A DNA stretch of 29,312 bases from an uncultured Ruminococcus sp. (GCA_902798605.1 CADBXH010000006.1:1-29312), one strand, 5' to 3'; numbered from the stretch's first letter, positions 1 through 8,448 are shown. Translations and numbers: made by a program. Notes: a model not told the origin generated them from the sequence alone.

Positions 1-486
1 AAGCGCGCCGTGCTGTATGGCAGCGACGCTAATGTAAAGAGCTTTACAAGCGAGGATGAAGCAAAGCCGATCGATCCCGCGGACTTTAACCTTTGCTCGG
101 CTGAAACAGGCGTTTTACCAAAGGCGGAGGTCCAGGTGTCGTTCCCGATGGTTCTCTCGTCAGGGATTTCTCCCGTAACGGTTCCCGAGATTTTGCCGTT
201 TGTTCCCGAAAATGTTACCGAGTTTTTCGGAGGAGAGCTCACCGCTCCTACAACTCAAAAGGTAACAACAACGCTGGGCATTTTTTCTATTATACAGCTC
301 AGCAGGAGCGTTCAGCTCAACATCCCGTCATACGACTTCTGCGTGCCGCGCAAGGAATGTGACGATCAGACCGACGATCCGTGCGAGGCTTTCAATAAGA
401 TAGAATTCCCGAGCGATTCTTTCTTTCCGCCGTCAACGAGCGAAGAAGACACGGGCACGGCAAAGTTCAATTGCAGCTGCAAATAG
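1..486 (+). CDS. Unrecognised protein, C-terminal part (truncated by window start)
   Basis: The reading frame is open from base 1 and runs to TAG at 484-486. The first in-frame start-like codon is GTG at 10, with no ribosome binding site in view, so the true start almost certainly lies upstream. The visible 161 residues are acidic, have no membrane segment, and are rich in Pro, Ser and Thr with scattered Cys. The tail has an acidic Cys-containing stretch (CVPRKECDDQTDDPCEAF) and ends FNCSCK. The central part (PVTVPEILPFVPENV) looks like beta-rich structural protein. I do not recognise the family. A rho-independent terminator follows at 517-570, so this is the last gene of its unit. Function is unknown; a structural or coat-like role is only a guess. 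Confidence 0.7.
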   Translation, partial: KRAVLYGSDANVKSFTSEDEAKPIDPADFNLCSAETGVLPKAEVQVSFPMVLSSGISPVTVPEILPFVPENVTEFFGGELTAPTTQKVTTTLGIFSIIQLSRSVQLNIPSYDFCVPRKECDDQTDDPCEAFNKIEFPSDSFFPPSTSEEDTGTAKFNCSCK

Positions 487-516
487 TTCCGGTCGAGGTT
501 AGATCAAATTAGTTTA

Positions 517-570
517 CTCCCCTTATTTGTCCGTCAGCGGGCAGGGAAGGGGAGATTTTCTTTTTGTTCT
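517..570 (+). terminator. Rho-independent terminator after the first gene
   Basis: CTCCCCTT (517-524) pairs perfectly with AAGGGGAG (547-554) and is followed by a T-rich run (ATTTTCTTTTTG). The 22-nt loop is long but itself G+C-containing. It separates the truncated first gene from the promoter at 572-600. Confidence 0.8.
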
Positions 571-571
571 A

Positions 572-600
572 TTTACTTTGTTGAATTTTAGTGATATAAT
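572..600 (+). promoter_or_regulatory. SigA-type promoter for the glycosyltransferase gene
   Basis: TTTACT (572-577), a 17-bp spacer, and TATAAT (595-600) preceded by TGA, which makes an extended -10. It lies directly after the preceding terminator and about 32 bp before the ATG at 633. A ribosome binding site GAGAGG is at 620-625. Confidence 0.6.
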
Positions 601-632
601 ATATTAGATTATTTTATGCAGAGAGGTAATAT

Positions 633-1862
633 ATGACTTTAGTTGATAGAAAAATAATTGATTTTATTAAAAAGCATCTTCCGCTTTTTATATTTATCGG
701 AGCGACTTTGATCGGTCTGATAATTCGCTATAAGGCGATCGATTTTCAAAGTGATGATTTCAACAGCTTTCTCAACGGCTGGTGGGGCATTATTAAGAAC
801 GGCGGAGCATCAAGCCTGTCAAAACAGGTAGGTAACTATAATATTCCGTATCAAATTATTATTTTCCTGATGACCCGGCTGCCTGTCGAGGCGCTTACTG
901 CCTACAAGCTGCTGTCAATCGTCTTTGATATAGCGCTTGCGTTCAGCGCAGCGTTAGTCATAAGCGAAGCGCTGAAGAGGAAGTTTTTCAGCTTTGTGCC
1001 TGCGCTTACATACACGCTTGTGTTCTGCTCGATAACTGTTATCTTTAATTCGGCATTTTGGGCTCAGTGCGACAGTATTTATGTCACCTTCATTTTGCTC
1101 GCTATTTATATGCTGAGGAAAAACAGGAATATCTGGGCATTTGTATTTTTGGGATTATCACTCGCGTTCAAGCTTCAGGTAGTGTTTATTCTGCCTTTGT
1201 TCCTTTATTATTATTTTTCGTCAAAAAAGATTTCGATTTTGCATTTCTTTATCATTCCGGTGGTCGATATCCTCGTTTGTCTGCCGGTGGTATTTATGGG
1301 GCGCAATTTTTTAGATATATTCAAGATATATGTTGACCAAACCGACTATGGCAAGCTTATCCAGATGAACTGCCCCAATATCTACGCGTTTATGTGCAAC
1401 GGAAGCGATATGCAGTATTACTACTTGTTCAAGCCGATTTCGATTTGGCTGACGTTCCTTGTTCTCGCGGTCGGACTGTGCTTTATCCTGTATAAAAAAG
1501 TTGACCTGACAAACATCGAAAACTTCTTGTTTACGGCTGTTTGGACTTCGTTCAGCTGCCTGATGTTCCTCAGCTCAATGCACGAACGCTACAGCTATCT
1601 GCTCGATATCCTCTTGATTTTGTATGTTGTCGTCGCTCGCAAGCATTACGCTATCGCCGTGATCTCCGGCCTTGTCAGCCTGCGCGGTTATTGCTATTAT
1701 CTATTCGGTAATTATGAGGTCCTCACTTTGCAGTGGACAGCGGTGATATTTGTCGGGCTATATGCCTATACGACATACGTATTTTTTAAGGATGTTATCA
1801 TCAACGGCAAAAAACAAGAAGACGCGCCGGCGATCAAGAAAAAAGCACGAAGCAATTCATAG
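633..1862 (+). CDS. Polytopic GT-C glycosyltransferase, Gpi18-like mannosyltransferase family
   Basis: This is a 409-residue integral membrane protein with about ten hydrophobic segments and a basic cytoplasmic tail (KKKARSNS). The first membrane segment is at about residues 17-32, followed by an extracytoplasmic loop carrying adjacent acidic residues (FQSDDF, about 41-46). That matches the catalytic acidic motif position of GT-C enzymes, which use polyprenyl-phosphate sugars as donors. The segment FWAQCDSIYVTF followed by a FLGLSLAFKLQ motif is typical of the Gpi18-like/PMT group (COG5542). The likely role is sugar transfer to a surface lipid, glycan or protein on the outer face of the membrane; donor and acceptor cannot be read from the sequence. 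It is monocistronic between its own promoter and a shared terminator. The ATG is chosen because a GAGAGG site precedes it. Confidence 0.75.
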   Translation: MTLVDRKIIDFIKKHLPLFIFIGATLIGLIIRYKAIDFQSDDFNSFLNGWWGIIKNGGASSLSKQVGNYNIPYQIIIFLMTRLPVEALTAYKLLSIVFDIALAFSAALVISEALKRKFFSFVPALTYTLVFCSITVIFNSAFWAQCDSIYVTFILLAIYMLRKNRNIWAFVFLGLSLAFKLQVVFILPLFLYYYFSSKKISILHFFIIPVVDILVCLPVVFMGRNFLDIFKIYVDQTDYGKLIQMNCPNIYAFMCNGSDMQYYYLFKPISIWLTFLVLAVGLCFILYKKVDLTNIENFLFTAVWTSFSCLMFLSSMHERYSYLLDILLILYVVVARKHYAIAVISGLVSLRGYCYYLFGNYEVLTLQWTAVIFVGLYAYTTYVFFKDVIINGKKQEDAPAIKKKARSNS

Positions 1863-1868
1863 TATAAA

Positions 1869-1897
1869 AACAGCTCCTCGTTATCTGAGGAGCTGTT
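1869..1897. terminator. Bidirectional terminator between convergent genes
   Basis: AACAGCTCCTC (1869-1879), loop GTTATCT, GAGGAGCTGTT (1887-1897). The 11-bp stem is perfect, with A residues on the left and TTT on the right. It serves the plus-strand glycosyltransferase and the minus-strand HAD gene, whose stop codon is just beside it. Confidence 0.85.
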
Positions 1898-1899
1898 TG

Positions 1900-2463
1900 C
1901 TATTTAAATACCCATTCACTTAATTCTTCATCTTTAACGATATACGCCTTATCGGCAATTTCGGCAAGGGGTGTGTCGCTGTAGCTGTCTGAGTAAAACT
2001 CGTCGATTTTACCGTCGGGAAAAACCTCGTAAAATCTGCGAACCTTTTCTTTGCCGTGGCAGTTTATCCCGCCGTGCTTTCCGCTGTGCTTGTCAACACG
2101 CGATGCCATAAGCGTTTTTATCTTTAGTTTTTTCATTATCGGCTCAAGCAAAAACTCGGGAGACGCGGAGATAATAACGTCGTCGCTGTTTTGTTGGTCA
2201 AGATAGAATTTTTTTATATTATTCTGATGTGTTTCCCAAAAATCCGCAACATCCCTGTCTATGTCGCAATAGCGCAGAAAACGGTACATAACTTCTTTAA
2301 AATCTGTTTTTGTACCCTTTTTGAACACATAAAATTTTATTACCGCGCCCAAAAGGGAAGGGCCGAGTACAATTATTTTTTTATGCCTCTTTAGCGAAAA
2401 CAGATAAAAATCCGCGGTGGAGTCACCTTTGTATATCGTATTGTCAAAATCATAAACATTCAT
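1900..2463 (-). CDS. HAD-superfamily phosphatase (HAD-IB, SerB-like)
   Basis: A 187-residue soluble protein with the HAD catalytic signature near the N-terminus: YDFDNTIYKGDST, with D5 the expected nucleophile and D7 the acid/base. Motif II is the Ser in VIISASPEF, the conserved Lys is probably in HGKEKV, and the Mg-binding motif IV reads SDSYSDTPLAEIA. A helical cap (about residues 25-85) sits between motifs I and II, as in HAD-IB phosphoserine-phosphatase-like enzymes. It probably removes phosphate from a small metabolite; the substrate is not predictable. The start is ATG with a GGTGAG site upstream. It is divergent from the DUF5685 operon, and the 136-bp gap between them holds that operon's promoter. 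Confidence 0.8.
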   Translation of the reverse strand: MNVYDFDNTIYKGDSTADFYLFSLKRHKKIIVLGPSLLGAVIKFYVFKKGTKTDFKEVMYRFLRYCDIDRDVADFWETHQNNIKKFYLDQQNSDDVIISASPEFLLEPIMKKLKIKTLMASRVDKHSGKHGGINCHGKEKVRRFYEVFPDGKIDEFYSDSYSDTPLAEIADKAYIVKDEELSEWVFK

Positions 2464-2537
2464 ATTCTCACCGAAAGTAATCTTATCACATAAAAAAGCA
2501 ATTAAATTTCCAAATTAGAAAAATTTCATCCTAACAC

Positions 2538-2566
2538 TTGATAAATTCGCTTTAATATAGTATAAT
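2538..2566 (+). promoter_or_regulatory. SigA-type promoter of the DUF5685-dnaJ-like operon
   Basis: TTGATA (2538-2543), 17-bp spacer, consensus TATAAT (2561-2566). It is 34 bp before the GTG start at 2600, with an AGGAGAG ribosome binding site at 2588-2594. Confidence 0.8.
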
Positions 2567-2599
2567 GTTTTGGAATAGTACTTTTTTAGGAGAGCATTT

Positions 2600-3451
2600 G
2601 TGTTTGGATATCTTCAAATCCATAAGGATGAGCTAAAGGTAAAAGAATACGAGGCGTACAAATCGGTCTATTGCGGGCTTTGCAAACAGCTCGGTAAGGA
2701 TTATTGTTTTCTGACAAGACTGATTTTAAGCTATGACTGCACGTTTTACTCGATTATACTTATGTCGCTCAAGCGGACATGCACAGGCTTTAAGGACGGG
2801 CGGTGCAAATTCAATCCGCTCAAAAAATGCAAGTTCGCAAAATGCAGGGATGACGCTTTTAGCAAGGCGGCTGCATTATCGGTGGTTTCCGCATATTACA
2901 AGGTTCTTGATGATATCAGTGACAGCGGTTTTTTTAAGAAAACCGCCTGCAGACTGCTAAAGCCGCTCTTTCGCCATTGGCAAAAAAAGGCAGCAAATCG
3001 GTATCCCGAGATAGAAAAAGCAGTCAGCGAGATGATGCAAAATCAACGTGAAGCTGAAAAAGACCCGTATACTACAATTGACGCTGCCGCTCATCCCACA
3101 GCGAAAATGCTCTCGGAGCTCTTGGCGATAGAAGCCGAAGACGAAATGCAGGAAAGAGTATTGCGCGAATTCGGCTATCATATCGGCAGATGGGTGTATC
3201 TTATTGACGCCGCCGACGATTATGAAAAGGATAAAGACTGTGATAATTTCAATCCATTTATCGCGTCGGATATATTTGACAAAGAGTATATTGGCTCGGT
3301 GCTGAGCCAATCGCTCGCAAGAGCTTATGACGCGTATAATTTGCTTTATATAATAGATTTTAAGCCGATAATCGAGAATACCTTGGTTTATGGTTTACCC
3401 AAAAAACAAAACGCTGTATTGAAAAATCAGCAGGAGGTCAAAGATGAATAA
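2600..3451 (+). CDS. DUF5685 family protein
   Basis: A 283-residue, mostly helical soluble protein matching what I know of DUF5685, a clostridial family of unknown function. The N-terminus has [13 protein letters not shown] (CGLC at 25-28), followed by further cysteines at 61, 69, 77 and 82 that could bind metal. Two aspartate-rich motifs stand out: LDDISD (103-108) and DAADDYEKD (203-211), the latter followed by NFNPF. Their order, spacing and helical setting resemble the two Asp motifs of class I isoprenoid synthases (squalene/phytoene synthase fold). That relationship is my inference. The start is GTG, five bases after AGGAGAG. The gene overlaps the downstream J-domain gene by 8 bp, so the two are translationally coupled and probably act together. 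Confidence 0.8.
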   Translation: MFGYLQIHKDELKVKEYEAYKSVYCGLCKQLGKDYCFLTRLILSYDCTFYSIILMSLKRTCTGFKDGRCKFNPLKKCKFAKCRDDAFSKAAALSVVSAYYKVLDDISDSGFFKKTACRLLKPLFRHWQKKAANRYPEIEKAVSEMMQNQREAEKDPYTTIDAAAHPTAKMLSELLAIEAEDEMQERVLREFGYHIGRWVYLIDAADDYEKDKDCDNFNPFIASDIFDKEYIGSVLSQSLARAYDAYNLLYIIDFKPIIENTLVYGLPKKQNAVLKNQQEVKDE

Positions 3452-4055
3452 TCCCTATGAGGTGCTCGGTGTTTCACCGAACGCCACTGATGAAGAGATT
3501 AAAAAGGCATACAGAGAACTTGCCAAAAAATATCATCCCGATAATTACACCGACAGCCCGCTTGCCGATGTTGCCGAGCAAAAGATGAAAGAGGTCAACG
3601 AGGCTTATGACGAGATAAACCGTATGCGCCAAAAGGGCAAGGGCACGGGTTCGCAGGGCACAAACGATTACAGCTCTTACAACTACACACAAAATTCAAA
3701 GTTTTACAACGTAAGGATATACATACAGCGCAATATGATCAACGAGGCTGAAAGGATCCTTGACGAAGCTCCCGTTGCCGATCGTGACGCTGAATGGCAT
3801 TTCTTAAAGGGAATGTGCGCATACCGCAGAGGCTTTAACGAACAGGCTAACAGCTACTTCAACACTGCCTGCAATATGGATCCGAACAATCCCGAATACC
3901 GTACTGCTGTCAACAATATGAACAATCAACGCTCATACAACTACGGCGGCTATAATACAAACACAACTGTGGATAACACCGGTTGTTCCGTATGCGATAT
4001 CTGCACGGCGATAATGTGCGCAGACTGCCTGTGCAGCTGCTGCAGATCCTGCTGA
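3444..4055 (+). CDS. J-domain co-chaperone with TPR region and cysteine-rich C-terminus
   Basis: A 203-residue protein. Residues 1-65 form a J domain with the invariant HPD triad at 31-33, which in the family stimulates the ATPase of a DnaK-type Hsp70. A low-complexity linker (about 66-88) follows, then a TPR-like helical region ([18 protein letters not shown] and a second helix pair, about 110-160). The end is a tail of nine cysteines in the last 23 residues (181-203; pattern CxxCxxCxxxxCxxCxCxCCxxC). It is not a canonical DnaJ: the G/F region, the four CxxCxGxG zinc motifs and the C-terminal substrate domains are absent. The ATG lies just after a perfect AGGAGGT and overlaps the DUF5685 gene. 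The tail could bind metal, be lipidated or lie against the membrane; that is unproven. Confidence 0.85.
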   Translation: MNNPYEVLGVSPNATDEEIKKAYRELAKKYHPDNYTDSPLADVAEQKMKEVNEAYDEINRMRQKGKGTGSQGTNDYSSYNYTQNSKFYNVRIYIQRNMINEAERILDEAPVADRDAEWHFLKGMCAYRRGFNEQANSYFNTACNMDPNNPEYRTAVNNMNNQRSYNYGGYNTNTTVDNTGCSVCDICTAIMCADCLCSCCRSC

Positions 4056-4057
4056 TT

Positions 4058-4612
4058 ATGAAAAGCACAACAAATAAAAAGACCTTCAGAATCGCCTTTT
4101 GCGCGCTGATTGCCGCGCTGGCGGTGGTTTTGATGATAATAACCACATTTGTTCCATTCGGAACATACGCGCTGCCGATCTTCGCGGGCGCGCTGCTTAT
4201 CGCGGTCGTTATAGAATACAACTGCAAGTGGGCTCTCGGTATTTACCTTGTAGTGTCGATCCTTTCTGCGTTTTTGGTGGGGGATAAAGAAGCGGTCGTG
4301 TTTTTTATAGCTCTGTTCGGGTATTATCCCATAGTAAAGAATGTCTTTGAGAGCAAAGTAAAAAACAAGGTGATCGTTTTAGTATTAAAGCTGATACTTT
4401 TCAATATTGCCGCGGTCGCCGCTTTCTTCTTTACAAGCTTTGTTCTTTCGATTTCCCCCGAGGAATACACAATTTTCGGTTTCTATGTCCCGTATATGTT
4501 TTTGATTTTGGGCAACATTGTATTTTTGCTATATGACAAGGCGCTTTCCGTATTGGTCGTGTATTATGTAAAGGTGCTCAGCCCAAAGCTGTTTGGAAAT
4601 CGAAAAATGTAA
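4058..4612 (+). CDS. Small polytopic membrane protein, unrecognised
   Basis: A 184-residue hydrophobic protein with about five to six membrane segments (starting near residues 10-30, 34-52, 56-75, 82-90, 103-125 and 138-165) and basic termini. Residues TFVPFGTYALPIFAG in the first loop and a following hydrophobic pair vaguely recall small ECF-transporter S components, but I cannot assign a family. The ATG at 4058 begins two bases after the stop of the J-domain gene. An upstream in-frame ATG at 3983 would add 25 residues lying wholly inside that gene and is less likely. Third gene of the DUF5685 operon. No clear terminator follows; the next promoter starts at 4634. Confidence 0.65.
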   Translation: MKSTTNKKTFRIAFCALIAALAVVLMIITTFVPFGTYALPIFAGALLIAVVIEYNCKWALGIYLVVSILSAFLVGDKEAVVFFIALFGYYPIVKNVFESKVKNKVIVLVLKLILFNIAAVAAFFFTSFVLSISPEEYTIFGFYVPYMFLILGNIVFLLYDKALSVLVVYYVKVLSPKLFGNRKM

Positions 4613-4633
4613 CTATTTTCCTTGTCATTTCGA

Positions 4634-4662
4634 TTGCAAAAAATTAATTTTTATGTTATAAT
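4634..4662 (+). promoter_or_regulatory. SigA-type promoter for the Big2/GH24 wall protein
   Basis: TTGCAA (4634-4639), 17-bp spacer, TATAAT (4657-4662). The start codon is at 4721, leaving an AT-rich leader of about 50 bases with a GAAGGTG site at 4709-4715. Confidence 0.75.
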
Positions 4663-4720
4663 AGAATTTAATTCATTTAGTACAACATAAATTATCAAAA
4701 AATAGATTGAAGGTGTAAGA

Positions 4721-7700
4721 ATGAAAACAAAAACAATGAAAAAAGCATTATGTGTTTTTCTCTCAATCATTGTTATGATGTCTATTATGACCGCGGCTTT
4801 CCCCGCGACAGTCAGTGCTGCCGATCCGGTACCGACCGCAGGCGGAAGCGGATACATAACATCTGATTACGTTAATCTGAGATCGGGCGCGGGCACTAAC
4901 TATTCTTTAGTGACGCAGATGAGGATAAACACAAAGGTCACGTTTACCGACGGAAAGCTCTATAACTCCGAATGGTATCATATCAAAGAGTTAGCTACCA
5001 ATAAAACCGGATACGTCAGAAGAGATTTAGTCAAGGCAAACGCCGTGACAAAGGTGCTCAAGCTGTCAAATACCTACAACACGATTTACGTAGGTACTCA
5101 GCTCGCGATCACCGCTTATGACGCGCCGAGTGTAACTTGGTCATCATCAAACAGCTTGGTTGCTTCAGTTGACTCCAACGGTATCGTTACCGCTAACGGA
5201 CCGGGTACAGCTGTCATCACAGCAAGCGCAAGCGGCTTGGCAGGTTCTTGTACCGTAAATGTAAAGAACGGTACTCCCGTCAATCTTTCAAAATCATCAC
5301 AGCTCGCGTATGTCGGCAACTCGTTTACACTCACATCAACAACAGCGGGTGTAAACTGGTATACCTCTAACCCCAATGTCGTAACAGTCACTAACGGCGT
5401 TGTTAAGGCTGTTTCAAAGGGATATGCTACGGTTTCGGCATATACAAGCACGGGCTCGGCTACCTGCCTTGTTCAGGTAACAGATCCGCCCGCGAATCTT
5501 ATCAAGCTTTCAAATACCTACAACACGATCTATACAGGCTCACAGCTTGCTATAACGGCGTATGATGTTTCAAACGTCACATGGACAAGCTCGAATACAA
5601 ACGTTGCAACGGTAGACGCTAACGGTATCGTCAGCGCAAAAGCAGCCGGTTCTGCGACTATTACAGCTAAGTCCGGTTCAAAGTCGGGTACCTGTAAGGT
5701 CAATGTAAAGAACGGAAATCTTGTTAATATTTCAAAGAGCTCGCAGACCGCTTATCTCGGTAACTCGTTCACACTTACTTCGACTACTGCCGGAGTTCAG
5801 TGGTTCAGTAATAACACCAATATCGCAACAGTAAGCAACGGTGTTGTAAAAGCAGTCGGCAAGGGCTATGTTACTATTACCGCCTACACAAGCAACGGCG
5901 GCTCGACCTGTCTTGTTCATGTTACAGATCCGCCGGATCCTTCAAAGGTAGTTAAGCTTTCAAATACAAACAACACTATCTATGTGGGCACTCAGCTCGC
6001 TATTACCGCTTACAACGTAACTTCTGTCACATGGTCAAGCTCCAACACCAATGTAGCTACTGTAGACTACAGAGGCGTTGTTACCGCAAAAGCGGCGGGC
6101 GTTGTTATGATCTACGCCAAGTCGGGCGACAAGACGGGTTCATGTAAGGTCACTGTAAAGAACGGAACTACCGTTAATCTTTCAAAGACGTATCAGCTCG
6201 CATATCTCGGCAACTCATTCAAGCTCACATCGACAACAGCGGGCGTTAATTGGTACACCAGCAACTCGAATGTAGTTACCGTATCAAACGGCACATGTAA
6301 GGCGGTAGGCAAGGGTTATGCTACGATTTCGGCGTATACAAGCACAGGCTCACAGACCTGCCTTGTTCAGGTAACCGATCCGCCTGCATCCCAGATCACA
6401 CTTTCAAATACAAACAACACTATTTATAAAGGTACACAGCTCGCCATTACCGCCTATGATGTTACCGGCGTAACATGGTCAAGCTCAAACACAAACGTAG
6501 CCACCGTTGATGCTAACGGCGTTGTTACCGCAAAAGCGGCGGGTACAGTTACCATTACCGCAAAGTCCGGCAGCAAGACGGGAACCTGTAAGGTCACAGT
6601 AAAGAACGGAACGACCGTTAATCTTTCAAAGACCTCACAGCTCGCGTACAAGGGCAACTCGTTCACGCTGACATCCACAACTCCCGGAGTTAAGTGGTAC
6701 AGCTGCAACCCGAAGATAGCGACCGTTACAAACGGCGTTGTAAAAACGCTTGACTACGGTTATGTTACAATCTCCTGCTACACAAGCACAGGCTCACAGA
6801 CCTGCCTTGTTCATGTAGTAGATCCGCCGTCGGCTGCGGTAAAGCTTTCAAACACAAAGAACACTATCTATGTAGGCTATCAGCTCGCTATCCAGGCGAC
6901 AGCTTCTACTCCTGTCACTTGGTCGAGCTCTAACACCTCGATCGCTACCGTTGACGCTAACGGCGTTGTTACCGCGAAATCTCCCGGTACTGCATATATC
7001 ACAGCATCTACGGGCGGCAGCAAGGCTACGTGTACCGTAGTTGTAAAATCAGGTACATCGGTCAATATTTCGCTCAGAAGCGTATCGAGCATCCCGAGCG
7101 GAAAGTCTATACTTCTTAAATCATCAACTGCGGGAGTTAATTGGTACTCCTCAAATACAAATGTCGCGACTGTCAAGAACGGCGTTGTAGACACCAAGGG
7201 CTTTGGTCGTGTAACTATCGCGGCATACACATCCACAGGCGCTAACACCTGTGTACTCAATGTTGCGCCAAAGGAGAATGTCCGCTTTGTATACGCGACT
7301 CCGAACTCTGCTCCCAAGGGCGCGAATGTAGTTGTTAAAGCGATCACCGACCTTGAAAAAACCGACGTTTACTTTATGGTATCCAACGGCTCAACTTCAT
7401 ACAAGGTTCCCGCCACAAGTAAGGTCCAGGCAGGCAACACTATGGTATGGGCAGGCGGCCACGTGCTCAATATATCGGGCAAGTGGACGATCAAGGCGTA
7501 TTCGAGAACAGCGTCGAACGCTACATATAACACAACAAAGACCAGCGGTGAGGGAGAGGTATTCGTTACAAACTCCTCAGATACTACTACAACGGTTTTG
7601 GGCGAGCGCAGAGCGAGCGACCAGATAATCAATCTCATCTCTGATTACGAGGGCTTCCTGCCGACTGTAACTGCGGACTCCATCACAGGTGATCCCACGT

Positions 7701-8389
7701 TAGGCTACGGCAAGGTTGTAACGACTAACGAATTCTTCTACAACAACCTTAACCTTTACGATGCCTATGCTTATCTTTGCCAGACTGTTAATACAGGCGG
7801 CTATACAACAAGGACGAATTCATTCCTCACAAGCAACAGCATCAAGTTCAATCAGCGCCAGTTTGACTCGCTCGTATGCTTTGCTTATAACGTAGGCTCA
7901 TACGCGATCTATAACGATTCCGATCTGCAATCGGTACTGCTCAGCACCGGCTCGGCAGCTTCTATAACAGCAGGCGGCGCAGGATATGTCAACGACAGCG
8001 GCGTAAACCTCAGAAGCGGCGCGGGTACGAACTTCTCGGTACTTGCTACAATGGCTGCAAATACAAAGTTCACATTTGTGGACGGCGTGCTCTACAGCTC
8101 ACACTGGTACAAGATCAAGCTCGCTAACGGAGTAGTCGGATATATTTATTCGGATTTTGCAACGGCTTCCGGCGGAACAAGAGATCTTAAAAACACCAAT
8201 ATAGCAAGCTTTGTAAAGCAGTTCTTCCAGTATCATCACGCTTCCGGTTCCTGCTACTGGGGACTCTTGTACAGAAGGATCGACGAGGGAGAGATCTTCT
8301 TCTACGGCGATTATGTCCGCGACGGTCAGAACAACAAGAAGCACTTTAACTTCACCTGCCGTGTCAACAGCGGATTCTCGATCAGCTAA
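4721..8389 (+). CDS. Secreted SH3 / ten-Big2 / GH24 lysozyme-like cell-wall protein
   Basis: A 1222-residue secreted protein. A signal peptide covers about residues 1-33 (cleavage near VSA-AD). An SH3-type domain follows (43-105, with VNLRSGAGTNYS). Five tandem units of about 148-150 residues start at 114, 262, 412, 560 and 708, each an A-B pair of Big2-like Ig modules (TVDANGVVTAKAAGT-type cores). An extra beta domain spans about 848-955. The last part is a GH24 (T4-lysozyme-like) muramidase: E977, D986 and T993 match the spacing of T4 E11/D20/T26, the next motif is TLGYGK, and FNQRQFDSLVCFAYNVGS starts at 1043. A second SH3 domain (about 1084-1150) interrupts GH24 before its last helices (GLLYRRIDEGEIFFYG). 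It probably cleaves or binds peptidoglycan outside the cell. There is no LPXTG anchor. The gene is monocistronic with its own promoter. Confidence 0.85.
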   Translation: MKTKTMKKALCVFLSIIVMMSIMTAAFPATVSAADPVPTAGGSGYITSDYVNLRSGAGTNYSLVTQMRINTKVTFTDGKLYNSEWYHIKELATNKTGYVRRDLVKANAVTKVLKLSNTYNTIYVGTQLAITAYDAPSVTWSSSNSLVASVDSNGIVTANGPGTAVITASASGLAGSCTVNVKNGTPVNLSKSSQLAYVGNSFTLTSTTAGVNWYTSNPNVVTVTNGVVKAVSKGYATVSAYTSTGSATCLVQVTDPPANLIKLSNTYNTIYTGSQLAITAYDVSNVTWTSSNTNVATVDANGIVSAKAAGSATITAKSGSKSGTCKVNVKNGNLVNISKSSQTAYLGNSFTLTSTTAGVQWFSNNTNIATVSNGVVKAVGKGYVTITAYTSNGGSTCLVHVTDPPDPSKVVKLSNTNNTIYVGTQLAITAYNVTSVTWSSSNTNVATVDYRGVVTAKAAGVVMIYAKSGDKTGSCKVTVKNGTTVNLSKTYQLAYLGNSFKLTSTTAGVNWYTSNSNVVTVSNGTCKAVGKGYATISAYTSTGSQTCLVQVTDPPASQITLSNTNNTIYKGTQLAITAYDVTGVTWSSSNTNVATVDANGVVTAKAAGTVTITAKSGSKTGTCKVTVKNGTTVNLSKTSQLAYKGNSFTLTSTTPGVKWYSCNPKIATVTNGVVKTLDYGYVTISCYTSTGSQTCLVHVVDPPSAAVKLSNTKNTIYVGYQLAIQATASTPVTWSSSNTSIATVDANGVVTAKSPGTAYITASTGGSKATCTVVVKSGTSVNISLRSVSSIPSGKSILLKSSTAGVNWYSSNTNVATVKNGVVDTKGFGRVTIAAYTSTGANTCVLNVAPKENVRFVYATPNSAPKGANVVVKAITDLEKTDVYFMVSNGSTSYKVPATSKVQAGNTMVWAGGHVLNISGKWTIKAYSRTASNATYNTTKTSGEGEVFVTNSSDTTTTVLGERRASDQIINLISDYEGFLPTVTADSITGDPTLGYGKVVTTNEFFYNNLNLYDAYAYLCQTVNTGGYTTRTNSFLTSNSIKFNQRQFDSLVCFAYNVGSYAIYNDSDLQSVLLSTGSAASITAGGAGYVNDSGVNLRSGAGTNFSVLATMAANTKFTFVDGVLYSSHWYKIKLANGVVGYIYSDFATASGGTRDLKNTNIASFVKQFFQYHHASGSCYWGLLYRRIDEGEIFFYGDYVRDGQNNKKHFNFTCRVNSGFSIS
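5060..7262 (+). repeat. Five tandem ~444-450 bp repeats encoding Big2 A-B module pairs
   Basis: Unit starts are at 5060, 5504, 5954, 6398 and 6842 (spacings 444, 450, 444 and 444 bp), all in the same codon phase. Each begins with a (K/T)LSNTxNTIYxG peptide and contains two alternating Big2-type modules, A (QLAITAYD...) and B (YLGNSFTLTSTT...). Units 1-4 are very alike in protein and DNA; unit 5, especially its B half, is the most diverged. Such repeats permit unit gain or loss by recombination and can collapse in short-read assembly. Confidence 0.9.
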
Positions 8390-8426
8390 TATAGAGCATT
8401 AAAAAGTAATAATATTAAAGCAATTT

Positions 8427-8448
8427 GGAATAGCGTTTTCGCTATTCC
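8427..8448 (+). terminator. Hairpin after the wall-protein gene
   Basis: GGAATAGCG (8427-8435), TTTT loop, CGCTATTCC (8440-8448), followed by ATTATT. The 9-bp stem is perfect. The T tract is poor, so this may be a weak terminator or an mRNA 3' end with some read-through into proC. Confidence 0.6.

Noticed and set aside
5060..7262. Tandem direct repeats considered as CRISPR or satellite DNA
   Set aside because: The period is 444-450 bp, stays in codon phase and encodes Ig-like modules; there are no short repeats with unique spacers.
6880..7347. Minus-strand open frame opposite the Big2 repeats
   Set aside because: It is a by-product of repetitive codon use in the plus-strand gene; similar antisense frames recur in other repeat units (5116-5451, 6454-6708).
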